Shown in pieces: positions 27,607 to 39,179 of a DNA stretch of 64,000 bases (the first letter of the stretch is position 1; each line of letters begins with the position of its first letter). Location of the stretch: NCBI GenBank assembly GCA_019915135.1, contig JAHLMK010000001.1, positions 1,364,001 through 1,428,000 of the forward strand. The letters are read 5' to 3'. The position numbers and the translations under genes are program-made. The notes beneath the pieces are model-generated. The model ran no database searches. It had not been told where the DNA came from and saw only the letters and a program-made list of their open reading frames with translations. The DNA is from Strobilurus pachycystidiatus. Its lineage: Eukaryota > Basidiomycota > Agaricomycetes > Agaricales > Physalacriaceae.

Positions 27607-29284
27607 TCATACCACATCGAATCGCCCGTGCCCACTGGGCGAGCTGGACGGGGAATGGGTTATATTGAGGGTGACGATCCCCTCACTTCTTGAGTCGTCC
27701 GACACGAATCGGAGGTGGTCGTCGTTCCATTTCGCACTCCCGTCATAAACACGATCTGGCAAGTGCAGTCGGTGGTCGCTCATTGGGCTGGAGCCGGAGG
27801 TGATGGTTATTGGGTGTCTTGTACTGTCCATCATCTCGTGCGCTGAGTGACTGCCGCTGCGGTTCGGTACCAAGCCCGGCCGAGTGAGGGAGAACAGGAG
27901 GACATTGAGGACTCCTGACGAGGAGAAAAGGACACTGGCAACTATGGTCGCTGGAAATGGTACTGCCACGCCGGTAAAGGACAGCCAGCGCACAACTGAC
28001 ATAGGGAAGACGGTGACGATGTATACCGCAGGATAGCTACATCGTTTGATGAGGACCAACTTCTGCAAATGAAAATGAGGCACCTACAACAACATCTGCA
28101 TCGCGATGGCATTTGAACGACTCATCGACGTGCTTATGGCCTCAATGTTGGCTTCAGATTGTCTCCGGCGTCGAATCTTTCCGCCATCAACAAGCAGATA
28201 ACCTATTCACAAGTCTTAATGAAGGTCGCTTGGTTATGGGCACGATCATACCTTTAACGACCAATGCAATGAAGATATAGCATATAATGTTCCCAAAGGC
28301 TGCTATCCAAAGCCAAAGGTATTCCAAAGCGATACGTTGGGTCCCGAAATCCTCAGTTATCCAGCACCCTACGACCACATCAGCATCCACCAGAAGTTGG
28401 GGTGTAAGAGGACATACAGTATTGTGTGTTGCCGTAGTAGTCCTGACCTTTGTGCGTCGCCATGCTCACCCCGACAATGAGCGCAATGAAGGTCCAGATG
28501 CATGCAATGGCGACGAGAGCTAACTTGGGGGATGAGTGCCACCGGAAGACGAGCACGGAGAACGTATGCAGGGCTATGGACTGAATCCCAAGCTATAGAT
28601 CAGCGAAATGCAATCCTGAAACAAGCGTATTGCCGTACCAATGTCCTGTGAATGTTCATGTTTAGAAAAGAAGATAAGATCTGAATCAGTGGACCCTACA
28701 TACGATAGTGCCACGCCCACATCGCCCATCTGCTTGAATATCCCTGGAAACGCATGTTGAAGAGCAATGTGGATCACACGAGCGCATGCTACCAACCTTG
28801 AACCGTGCAAAGGGTATTTTCGGTGACGCGCTAAAAGTTCCGTCGCTCCATTAGGCCGATTTAATAACACGGAAGGTGAAGATACTGACTGCGTCGGCGG
28901 CCCACTGAACGTCCATAATTCCACCTGCAACGCGACAAGTATAAACATGAGTTGTCGCGACAAATGAACCAAGAAAGGGCCTACCGATCGCCTGAATCAG
29001 GTCGGCAACCAAGAGGCTCACGAAATAATAATGGACGTGTGTGGACACTCTCCATGACCGGGAGGCACCTCTGCGCACCGCACAAGCCGAGTACTAATGA
29101 GAGGGAGGGTAGGTTCGCTAATGCACGAAAGATACGAGGACAGGACGTACTGCGATGTATGCCAGCAAAGAAGCGACTGTAAGAGCAGACAAGCTGGCCG
29201 CTTCTATGATGAACACGATGCCAAGACGAACATGAAAGTCAAAAGGAGCAACCGTCGAGGTCTCACCACCAGCGGTGGACATTG
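27607..29284 (-). CDS. seven-transmembrane receptor, Git3/Gpr1-like
   Basis: The start is ATG 29284 (MSTAGGETSTVAPFDFHVR). Exons across the span encode seven hydrophobic helices in order: LGIVFIIEAASLSALTVASL; HVHYYFVSLLVADLIQAIG; the FKQMGDVGVALS helix; SIALHTFSVLVFRW; LALVAIACIWTFIALIVGV; LEYLWLWIAAFGNIICYIFI; and FPATIVASVLFSSSGVLNVLL. TM2 with LLVADLIQ, the YPAVYIVTVFPMSVVRW block and the final LLFSLTRP resemble fungal Git3/Gpr1 or cAMP-receptor-like GPCRs. These signal to a Gα protein and cAMP. The cytoplasmic tail is Ser/His/Asp-rich. Six or more introns are present. The ligand is unknown. Confidence 0.75.
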
Positions 29285-29992
29285 TGAAGTGGGGGGTACC
29301 AGAGGGAAAGAGGGAGCTCGAACGCGGGCGTCTATCGAGTCCGAGTCCGCACTTTAAATCCACGCGACCCACGCAGTGCCCTGAAATTGAAATGAGCGTG
29401 ACACTGATAACGCAAGCCATCTCCTCGCGACGTGTGTATTAGATGGTGATCCATATGATACTGCCAGCCAGGACCAATAGAAATAGCGATCTAGTAGGAT
29501 AGGAAGTCCACTGGCCAAAGATAACTTCGGATGTTCTGGATGCGGTGGGTAGGATTGGTTGGAACGGAATAGTGAAAGCTGACCTACATAGGTGGGCCCC
29601 TCCGACGAGCAAGGGGAGTTCCTTACTGTATGCCAATGTCAGCCCAGTGCAGATATCCATCTACGCAATTGCTATGGCACAAGATGACATCGCAGAAAGT
29701 GGACGTCGTGAGGTTCTGGCGTTGATGTACACAGTACAGTACACTGCGACCCATAACAGAACTTGACAGATGGGAGACGTTATCGAGGGTATCAAGCCGG
29801 TTCAGGCCCTTCAGCTGTTCAGGGCCACAAGTAGACCGTGGTTTGGTTCCGTTCGCGCCGTCCGGCGTTTGCCGGTGCCATCTTTGGAAGGCTACGTCAG
29901 CGAGCTGCAGTGCTGAGTGCAGGCTGCTGTCAGTGTCGAGTCCTGAGTCTGAAGGGTACGCAAGCGCCGTCTCCGGGCCAGCATAAACCACC
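29285..29992. other. divergent promoter region between receptor and ATG9
   Basis: About 700 bp shared by two genes transcribed away from each other. An ATG at 29770 opens a short upstream frame before the ATG9 start and could be a leader ORF. Nothing else is supported. Confidence 0.45.
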
Positions 29993-32900
29993 ATGTCAAG
30001 CGGCCACTCTCCGCGTAGAATGTCGGGCTCGCGCTCGATGCAAGGCTCGATGTTCCAGTCGACGTCCAGCTCGCGGCCGTTCCTCAATATGCTCAACCCG
30101 ATGAGCAGACCGTACCAGGGATACACCCAGGCGAACCAGTCCGTGCTCGAGGAGGACGAGGAGGAGGACGGGCGCGGCTCGGAGGAGGGCGAGGGCGACG
30201 TGGAGGCGGGGCGGCGGCAGGACATTCCACTTTCGCAGTCTTCTCGGCGCGGTGCCTCTGATCGCAATGCAACGCTGCACCCTAATATCCACCAGGAAGA
30301 TAAGATACACGAGCATGATGACGAGTCCGACGACGGCGAAGTCCCCCGGAGCTTCATGATCGAAGGCAAGTCGTCAAGGGCGAAAGGCAAGGCCCGCGCC
30401 AGTCCCAGCCAGTCTGCGCGTCGCCAGCGCCCGCTGTTCTCCGCGCCGGGCAAGACGCTCAAGCAGCCCATCCTGCCGACCCACGCGTCGCTGTCCATCC
30501 CGCCGCGCCCGTCAGAACTCGATCCAGACAGTGTCGAAACGCCACACGCCACACAGCACGATGCATACTCCAGACCGTCCCTGAAGCCCATGCACGGCGC
30601 AGACCCTGTCCGACTCGCGCACTGGCACTGGGTCAACGTCTACAATCTGGATGCGTTCCTCCAGGATGTCTATTATTACTACGAGGGAAAGGGAATATAC
30701 AGCATCGCGTTATCCCGCGGCTTGAACCTTCTGTGAGTCGCTCGCAGCCACCAGTATGCCCTTCGTCGACTTATAGATCATCAGCACGGCTGGGTTCGTG
30801 ATTGGATTCTCTACCTTTCTCCTTGGATGCATCGACTACTCACGCATCCATCCCGACAAATCCATGCGTCTGTCGGAAGCAATCGTAGACCGCTGCGTGA
30901 CGAAGTAGGTGTCCGTGATCTGGCAAACCTAAGCTTATCGTTGTGCGCTAGATTCTCTGGCTTCACTCTCATGGTCTTCGTCCCCTTCACCGCGTTTTAC
31001 GTGTGGCAAATTGTATCTTTCATATTCGGCATACAACGCTTACGCGTGATGTACAACTTCTACACCCATCTATTAAATATCCCTGATGTGCGTTCGTTGG
31101 TTGCCCCCTCATGTCACACGATCATATTGATAGATGGTGGCGCCTAGGTGGATATCCAGACTATATCCTGGCCCGAGATCGTGCGCCGCATTGGTGCGAT
31201 ACGCGAGGATAATCCCAACACAGCCCTCTCCTCTCGTAACGCAGGCACCCCCGACGATGTTAGCGTGGCTAAGCTAGACGCTCACGACATCGCGAACCGC
31301 ATCCTCCGTCAAGAGAACTACCTAATAGCACTGTTCAACAAGGATCTACTCGATCTTAGGGTGCCTCTTCCGCGGCTCCTGAACCGTTTCATCAGTGAAG
31401 AGACGGGGAAGGGCAAGATGCTAACCCAGGCGCTTGAATGGAATCTCAGATTCTGTCTCATGGAGTATCTCTTTGATAAGAACGGGCAAGTACGCAAGGT
31501 GTTCCTCAACTCGAGAAATCGGATGCCATTGATTGAAGGGTATGTTTCATTCAACAGCGTTTCCATGACATTAAACGCTCAGCGCCCTATCAGTCTGAGG
31601 CGACGATTCATATTCATGGGAATTCTCAACGCCATCTTCGCGCCGTTCATCGTTCTCTATCTCCTCATGTATTCATTCTTCCGTTATTTTGAGGTATGGA
31701 TATCATCTGAATTCCGGCTGTTGTCTGATTTTCTGTGTAGGAGTACCACAAGAACCCCTCATCAATCGGAGGTAGGCGCTACACCTCCTACGCCCAATGG
31801 AAGTTCCGTGAATTCAATGAATTGCCGCATCTATTCGCGAGGAGGCTTGATGAAAGCTATCCTGCTGCTAGCATGTACATTGGGCAATTTCCTAATGAGA
31901 AGATGACCCTCATAATGCGGTGCGTTTCATGTTTGTCCCTCAAGACAGTGTACCTCTAGACCAACGTTTCCCTTAGTTTCGTAGCGTTCATATCTGGATC
32001 ATTTGCGGCTGTTTTGTTTCTGGCTACTGTCCTAGACCCGGACATTCTAGGGCACCTCGAGATCACGCCTCATCGCACTGTCCTATTCTATCTGGGTGTG
32101 TTTGGATCCATCCTTGCAGTCGCGCGAGGCATGATACCCGATGACAATCGTGTGTTCGATCCGGAGCTGTTGATGACCGAAGTCATCACTTATACACACT
32201 ACATGCCAGAAGAATGGCGTGGTGAACTACACAGCAAAAAGGCAGGTGTCTCTGCTTCAGCATGTGGTATCAGCGTCATTGACATGCTGTGTGTGCCAGA
32301 CACATCAAGAATTTGGAGAGCTCTTTGCCATGAAAGTTCTAATCTTCGTGGAAGAAGTCTTGTCTGTCGTCTTGACACCTTTTGTACTGTGGTTCTCTCT
32401 CCCGGAATGTGCACCGGCGGTGGTTGATTTCTTCCGCGAGTTCTCCGTACATGTCGACGGCAGAGGTTACGTGTGCAGCTTCGCAGAGTTCAATTTTGAA
32501 CGCCACGGAAATGTCAAGGTACGTTATCTCATGTTCCCATCATACAATCTGGCGCTGACGGTGTCGCTCGCATAGTTCGGAGCTCCCGCCCAAGTGCAAG
32601 ATCGACGTTTGATTTCGAACGAAGGCAAAATGGAGAAGAGTTTCCTCAACTTCAAGGTAAACGGCCCTCCTTACATCAGCTACTATGGCAGACAGCTGAA
32701 CGTACTTCTATAGGCCGCCAATCCTGATTGGAATCCCTCTGATCCATCTGGTTCAGCATATCTCAATCGTATGGCAGAGTTCACTGCGGCCCATCTGCCT
32801 GGAACGTCGATCCGTCGGAGGGTACCACCGATTGCATCCGAGAGCACCGCGACCTTAGGCACGGAACATGTCCCAGCGGTTGATAGAGCGCACGAGTACG

Positions 32901-33303
32901 ACCGAGCCCTCAAGCAGAGCCAGTTCTCAGCGCGACGCCGAGGGCCCGGTGGGGGGAGCTTCCTCGGGACCTCGACGTTCCTGGGAGGACATCCGATGCC
33001 TACCTCGTCTGCGATCTTCGGCGGCCAATCGATGGCGCAGACGGCTGTGCTCGGGGATTCGCAAGGCAGTGTGCAGATACCTTTGCATCGACCGCCGAAT
33101 CCTGAGGTTTCAATGATCCCGGAGGATGACTTTAATGAGGATGGTGGAGTAGGTAGTGGGTTGGGTGGGTCATATGTGGATGGGACGAAGAGGACGCGTG
33201 GGTACGAGGTTGAGGAGGAGCCAGACGGACTGGAGGACGGTGGAGTGCTTGGCTTACTAGCACAGATTTACGATCGACGAGATGGACCTACGCGAGTGCT
33301 CTG
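29993..33303 (+). CDS. ATG9: autophagy scramblase Atg9
   Basis: Atg9 is a membrane lipid scramblase on vesicles that seed the phagophore. The start is ATG 29993 in ccaccATGT context. The N-terminal ~240 residues are acidic/Ser-rich and disordered. The core follows: [50 protein letters not shown] [22 protein letters not shown], and [29 protein letters not shown]. The conserved [13 protein letters not shown] block, [25 protein letters not shown] and [21 protein letters not shown] block come next. The C-terminal ~200 residues are disordered, with [13 protein letters not shown] and an acidic end. About eight introns of 45–60 bp fit. Length is similar to other basidiomycete Atg9. Confidence 0.96.
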
Positions 33304-33724
33304 ACCCACCTGTCTTTGACTTGAATATGCATGATGTAGATTGTATACTGTATACACTGCTTATGAAATTTCATGGAACATTTATCTTGACGAATGAGCC
33401 GATATGTGGCCAACACTTTTTCACCACGAACATGATCAGTAGCCCATGGCAGCAGCTCAGACCAGTCCCGTGAAGTACTCAAGCTCGGACTCAATGTACA
33501 GAGTATTTTCAAGTGTTTGAACGGGTTTTCATTTTTTACTACACGTTACGACACTAGCAGAGCACCTTGGGAGACGAATGAGTAATCTGGACGACGCTGG
33601 GAGAGATCAAGAGGAGATTCAGACAGTATATAATGATTCCGGATAGACGTTTTCCTCAGAGGCTGAGCCTCGGTAGAGGGAGTCTGTTTTGTCATCCTAT
33701 TACTGGGAAGGAACGGTGCTCACC

Positions 33725-34210
33725 TCAACGGTTCTTGAAGTAGTCGAGGATGACGTGGAGACCCTCGGAGTCACTGCCAAAGTCCTTGACGACAACGCAG
33801 GAGCAGCCGACGATCTTGCGGGGGTTGCCCTCGCGGTCAATCTTGCAGAGACCAGCCCAGGTTCCGAGGATCTTGGCGTCTCCGACCTTGATGAGGTTGA
33901 TCTTGTGCTCGGCGCAAAGGGCCTCAATGAGCTTGATGTACTCGGCCTCAGTGCAGGTCTCGACGAGAACGCAAAGATGGGCCTGGCGTTTGTCGAGGGC
34001 CTTGGCGCACTCCCGGAGGCCGCGAGCGAGACCGTCGTGGACAAGGGCGTTCTTCAGAACTTGCTGAAGGGAAGTGAGCAATCAGGCAGGCCAAAGCAGA
34101 TCTCAACACACCTGAAGAGCATCCTCAACGGAAAGCTTGCCCTTGGGCGCCTCAGCAGCAACCTCCTCGACGGGGGCGTCGACTTGAATGTCATCTCCAG
34201 CGTCAGACAT
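33725..34210 (-). CDS. RPS12: 40S ribosomal protein eS12
   Basis: Small-subunit ribosomal protein near the 40S beak. Exon 1 is 34112..34210 ([18 protein letters not shown]). A 48 bp intron, 34064..34111, carries gtgtgt and ttcag signals. Exon 2 encodes [56 protein letters not shown] and VVVKDFG before the stop at 33725. Length, about 145 residues, is normal. Confidence 0.96.
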
Positions 34211-35343
34211 CCTGCGGATATTTTGTGAGCAACGGCGGTGCCAAGAACACCGGACAAGGCGCACTTTTATGAATATGAACAGATAATCAGTTAGAAAAGA
34301 TTTGGATGTCTTCGTCCGCTCTCGTTGATGTAAAGAAAAAATTAGGTTCGGACGCAGTGTGCCTTATAAGCGGACTCTGAAACTCGGCTAGGCAGTCGGC
34401 AGGCGTGGAATCTTCGGCTTGATCGGCACGGGCTCGGGAGTCGGCAGTGGCCCCAATCGTTTGGACCCTGGTTGGACCCTGGTCTGAGTCTCGCGAAGCG
34501 CTATGACATTGATAGGCGAATGGTAGGTGTTGAAAGCAACGCGCGAGCATATTCCCTCTTCTTACAACCTCTATAGCAACTCAATCTCGGGCACAAAAGT
34601 CCAGACAGAGCGGCCATTCATCGCTTTTTGTAGTTCACCGAGAAGGCTCTCATCCCATAGAAATTCGAAAAACAGCGGTCAAAAACCTCTGTAACGCATC
34701 CACACATTGCCGGCCGATCTTTGCTTACTGCCACCAAACTGCCACCACCTATTCCGAAGTTCATCAATACCGAAAGGGAAGCGGTTGACAGGGCTCTCTG
34801 CGGTTTTGCGCCCTCAGCAAGGACTACGAGTGGACTACGCTGTGTGCTTTTCGGATTGGACCGCAGATTCTCGCCGGTCTCAAGCGACCAGTACGAGCTT
34901 GAGTGGCTCTATTAGTATACGTCACTTAACCCAGATAGTGGCCCAGATAGCCGTGACATGCATGGCAGGATGTCGTTCAAATTATTGACCGCAAACCCCT
35001 AAACGCGTCTGAAGTCTTACCTCTGAATGTTTTCTTCATCGATCGAGATCTCGTAGTCTTCCCGGTGTGTTGGCTATCCAATCTGCGCAAGTCACTAGGT
35101 GCGTTTCATTGACTTGACGAGTTTTGCGCGCCGCTCAGCGTTCCGCTTGCAGAAATGCCGCTAGCGGGAATGCCACTCGTATATCAAAGATGCGCGTATT
35201 CCTGTTATGGATCGACAGCCGGCTCTGTTTCCGACGCGCGGAGGTATGCGCCACCTCCCTGCTGTATCTTGTTGTGAACGCAGCCTGGAGGTATAAAGGA
35301 GGCCACTCTGTGATCAAATCTTCCCATCTCCCAAACCAACAGA
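34211..35343. other. intergenic, no gene seen
   Basis: Divergent region between eS12 and the membrane oxidoreductase. Around 34460–34485 there is a short tandem ggaccctggt doublet. An upstream ATG at 35190 is in frame with the next gene, but the extension is not domain-like. Confidence 0.5.
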
Positions 35344-37067
35344 AGATGATCACTCCAGCCCCAATCATCCCGTCTCTTGTCCACCAGTCCTCCACTGTGA
35401 GGTCTCTGTCGTACTCGACGACTTCGACCATCGTTAGCGGACCTTCTACGAAATCGGAAACCAGTAGCGTTTTGGAAAAGTTGCCCTGGGATGGCTACTT
35501 GGAGCAGGACATTCCAGAGAAGACGCAAGGCAAGGTCTTGCGCGACCTTCGCCATCTGATTTTCACCATCTATCATCGCCTTTTTGGCGTCGTGTTCATA
35601 ACCAACATGGCCATCCTGATTGCTCTCTTGGTTTACGGGGTCAACTCACAGAGGCTCGGGTTAATCACGGTCGCCAACGTCTTTGTCGCGATTCTCATGC
35701 GACAAGACTACGTGGTTAACGCCCTGTTCTTCATATTCACTTCGGTGCCTCCTTCGTGAGTAATTGCATGTATTTCGAGATTTGCCCTTTTGCTAACACA
35801 GTGGTCACAGTTGGCCTCTCTGGTTCCGCTTACTTATGGCTAGAGTGTACCACCTTGGAGGCATTCACTCTGGCGCAGCCGTTTCTGCTACCGTTTGGCT
35901 TGGTGCCTTGGCTGGTCAGGGCACTAAAGAGCTTGTTCGGAACGAAGAGGTCAGCCATCATAACGAGCTCTCCATCAGGTCGCTCACTTGCTTTAGATAT
36001 CGGTTGCTACTGTCACCGTGACTTGGATTATCCTCATCTTCCTGATTAGTATCATCCTCTTCGCATACCCTGCCTTCCGATCCAAAAGTCACGATACCTT
36101 CGAGCGTATCCATCGGTTCATGGGCTGGACCGCCACGGCTCTTGTGTGGGTCCAAGTCGTTTTGCTCACCAATGATTGGAAAAAAGATGCGACACTTGGA
36201 CACGCTCTCGTGCACTCGGCACCAATGTGGCTCATGCTAGTTATTTCCGGCTCTCTGATCCTTCCTTGGACGCGTCTACGCAAGGTACCTGTCCGCGCAG
36301 TTGTCCTCTCCGACCATGCGGTCCGCCTCTTCGTGAACTACAGAGGCAAGTCTCAATGTTAATCCAAAACTGGGCGTACTGATATTCCTGCTTTAGTATT
36401 CGGCTTCCACCCCCGCCCTGTTCCTGGTTCTTTCAGCCGTGTCGTGAGTGATAGTAACTAAACGCGTTCTGTTATTGACCAGGAGCGCAGTCCCTCGACC
36501 CACTTCACGAGTGGCACGCCTTCGCCAACGTTCCAGTTCCTGGGGAAGACGAATTCTCGATCGTCGTCTCCCAGGCCGGTGACTGGACCAAACAGCTGAT
36601 TCGCAACCCGCCCAAGGAGATCTACTTCCGCGGAACGCCTGTGTGCGGTGTCCTTAGAGTTAACATCATGTTCCGCCGTGTTGTCTTTGTCGCTACCGGG
36701 AGTGGTATCGGACCTATTGCGCCGTGTCTGTTCGAGAAGCGCCAGCCTGCGAGGTTGTTATGGACCGGCGCCAACATCGTCAAGACTTTCGGCCATGATC
36801 TTGTCAAGGCTGTCAAGGACGCTGAACCTGACGCCTGCATCTACGGTAAGGAGTAGTTCGGCCATCTCTTGTTGCTCTGTGTTGATCATGGTCATAGATA
36901 CGCGCGTCCACGGACGTCCTGATATGGTGAAGCTCACATACAAGATGGTCAAGGACTTCAATGCGGAAGCCGTTGTCATTATCTCTAACGAGCCTTTGAC
37001 GAAGAAGGTCGTCTATGGTATGATGAGTCGTGGAATCCCCGCGTTCGGTGCCATCTGGGATTCGTAA
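35344..37067 (+). CDS. TmpA-like integral membrane oxidoreductase
   Basis: The start is ATG 35344 (MITPAPIIPSLVHQ). The first half has several membrane helices: FGVVFITNMAILIALLVYG, LGGIHSGAAVSATVWLGALA, TWIILIFLISIILFAYPAF and LMLVISGSLILPW. A cytoplasmic reductase module follows: EWHAFANVPVPGEDEFSIVV, VFVATGSGIGPIAPCLF (nucleotide-binding glycine motif) and TRVHGRPDMVKLTYKMVKDF. The layout matches fungal TmpA/TmpL-type transmembrane FAD/NAD(P) oxidoreductases, often annotated by homology to the tail of NRPS-like proteins. Aspergillus TmpA acts in conidiation signalling; the role here is unknown. Five or six short introns are present. Confidence 0.8.
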
Positions 37068-37334
37068 ATTTCTATATCATCCGTTCACCAATCATCTTAG
37101 ACCATTAGACGTCCATCTATCTTGATAGAATATCAATGTACAACTAAATTCGAGCCTTATATGTATAGACTTCTTGCTAAGACTCAGTTTCCGCTTTTCT
37201 TGCACTGCCTCAGTAGTGTCACGATCGAGTAGCTTGGAAACCCGGCTCTACTACTAGTAGTAGTAGCGAAGACATAGTCTCTCGTAGACAGACGTACGAT
37301 ACAGTGACGAACGAGTATGTACTGTATGTAGTCT
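37068..37334. other. intergenic before the inverted repeat
   Basis: 3' flank of the oxidoreductase gene. It contains a small tag-rich palindromic stretch, ctactactagtagtagtag, at about 37249..37267. Confidence 0.5.
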
Positions 37335-37984
37335 GTTTTGAATCGCGACCCCCTTGAGGGGAAGGCTGCATGATTATGTACACCTGCCTCATATAGAATA
37401 ATGTTCTCACACGGATCTCGGGCCGTCCTGCCACGTCAGTGCCTTTGCGCTCATCGCGACACCCTGGCGACACCATCTCGTCGCGCAATTCTGTGTAATC
37501 CACCACCACTGGCCCGTTTCAAGCCTGGAATATAAAGCCTCATTGGGCATGGCCCAAGCAGCAGGCTGCAACAAGTACAGCAGGTGGTCCTGTTGCCCCG
37601 TCATGCACGTGCATTCAAAGGTTGTTCATCCTGGTCCATCGCACTTCATGGCACCGTCTTCCAGCAGCCCCTCGAACAACCCACTGAGTAATTCTGAGCG
37701 TATCCCTTTTGATGCATCCATTCAGTCCTTACACGTCCTGTATGTAAGTAGTCGTCTTTTGTGTGGCAGCATATATACTGCCTATGCCGTCTATTGCCTT
37801 GAAAGTCTGGTTGAAGGTTATTTGGAGCCTTTGGTACGTTTTTCTACTCAAGTAACGCGTGAAATAGAAGAGCTGCAAGCGCGAAACAAAAAGACGCGCC
37901 AGAATTGGAGATGGGAAAATATTCTATAACAGGAAGGCGTACATAATCATGCAGCCTTCCCCTCAAGGGGGGCGCGATCAAAAC
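37335..37984. repeat. long inverted repeat enclosing a small ORF
   Basis: The left arm 37335..37406 and right arm 37915..37984 are near-perfect reverse complements. The core, 37351..37381 versus 37939..37969, is 31 of 31 identical. Arms are about 70 bp with a few mismatches and indels towards both ends; weak similarity continues outwards. About 510–560 bp separates the arms. Possible identities are a foldback or MITE-type element, or an inverted duplication around a small gene. No clear target duplication was found. Confidence 0.85.
37648..37929 (+). CDS. small hypothetical protein inside inverted repeat
   Basis: The 93-codon frame from ATG 37648 (MAPSSSSPSNNPLSNSERI) contains SLHVLYVSSRLLCGSIYTAY, LESLVEGYLEPLVRF, then a charged helix, REIEELQARNKKTRQNW. 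The helix looks like a short coiled coil. The last five codons lie in the right arm of the inverted repeat. An in-frame upstream ATG at 37543 would add 35 residues. I recognise no family; it may be a real small gene or chance. Confidence 0.35.
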   Translation: MAPSSSSPSNNPLSNSERIPFDASIQSLHVLYVSSRLLCGSIYTAYAVYCLESLVEGYLEPLVRFSTQVTREIEELQARNKKTRQNWRWENIL

Positions 37985-38046
37985 AAGACTAGCGAAGACA
38001 GTCGTTCGCACGATCGAGTGAAGAATTCTTGTTGTCACGAGCCACC

Positions 38047-39058
38047 ATGTACCACGTTTTCCTCGGCGCGCCAACCACAGCAGATCTGAAAAAGACTACG
38101 GAAGAAACTTTTAACTGGGAGCATTACACCGAAGAGCGCAGCGAAGCACAGCAAGACGTACTACCTTTGCCTCCTGCGACGCTTGCAGCTGCCAGTCGGC
38201 GAATATCGCGTTTATATGAAAACATTATCTTCCAGGATGGTGCGCCCGAAGAGTCGCAGCAATCAGAACACGGTAATACCTTTCCAACAACGTGTTGCTG
38301 AATCGATATTAACTCGCGAACCTAGATTATAGTACTTTGTTGACATGGCCTCCCACAAACCCTGTATTCGACGAAACGAGAGACCAGCGTAGTGGGGTGC
38401 AATCCTTTCTGGGACATTCTTTGTCCAACATCGAGACCCAAGAAACAGAAGAGAGCCAATCCATGTCCGCGAACTATTCTGACTCATCTTCCATTGCCCG
38501 CTTTCCGACTTTTCACTTCAATCTGCATTCCTTGACGGCGCTATCCTCTCTGCACGGCCAAAGGGGCTCTAGGAAAGTCTCAATGCTGCTGGCCGTCTTG
38601 GAAGTGGACGGTCCAGATTCAATACGCCTCAAGAAGGGTCCTGACGCTGGTACCCACATACATGTATTGAAGATGATCTTGGGAGACGAAGAAGGTCATG
38701 TTTGCAAGCTCACAGCTTGGAGGCAGACTGCTGAAGTCTGGGGCGGTCTGGGAGACTCCGTGGGCGTCAAGCGGGGCGACATTGTCTTGATTGAAAGTAG
38801 GTCGATCTTAGGGCTTGATGTTTTCGCGTTCTAAGCCTTCTAGACGTAACAGCTACCTACGAACATCGAACGTCAACGTCTCTGTCTGCATCTCCATTTC
38901 TTCGCTCTCAGTGCCAGCTTTGCTATCGCACCATGCCGCGCACTCCCGAAGACATGAGACTTCGCCCAGATCTCCGGCTAGGATACAGTGATCCATCGGT
39001 CCGAAAAGTCGAGACGTTGGTTCAATGGTTCGAAGACATGGCGGGGTTGAATACCTGA
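38047..39058 (+). CDS. OB-fold-like hypothetical protein
   Basis: The start is ATG 38047 in ccaccATGT context. Three exons fit well: an intron after GAACACG at about 38274 restores EHDYSTLLTWPP, and a second after ATTGAAA at about 38796 restores IENVTATYEHR. The central part, FPTFHFNLHSLT, then KVSMLLAVLEVDGPDSIRLK, and DEEGHVCKLTAWRQTAEVW with RGDIVLIEN, has the alternating strands and 'LTAWR…W…GD.V.I' pattern of single-strand nucleic-acid OB folds (RPA or shieldin-like). The C-terminus has CQLCYRTMPRTPED and a helical end. DNA-repair involvement is only inferred from fold likeness. Confidence 0.6.
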
Positions 39059-39179
39059 GCTTCAGGCCCTGTCATAACATGGTGGCTATCTGCTCTACTG
39101 TTCCATCAGTCACTGACACTGTTCGTTTTTCCCCTTTGACAGCTACTAGGTTACAATACACATTGGGATACTACCGGTG

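Noticed and set aside
29623..30636. 337-codon minus-strand frame
   Set aside because: Antisense of the disordered N-terminus of Atg9; Ser/Arg/Cys mirror composition, no domain.
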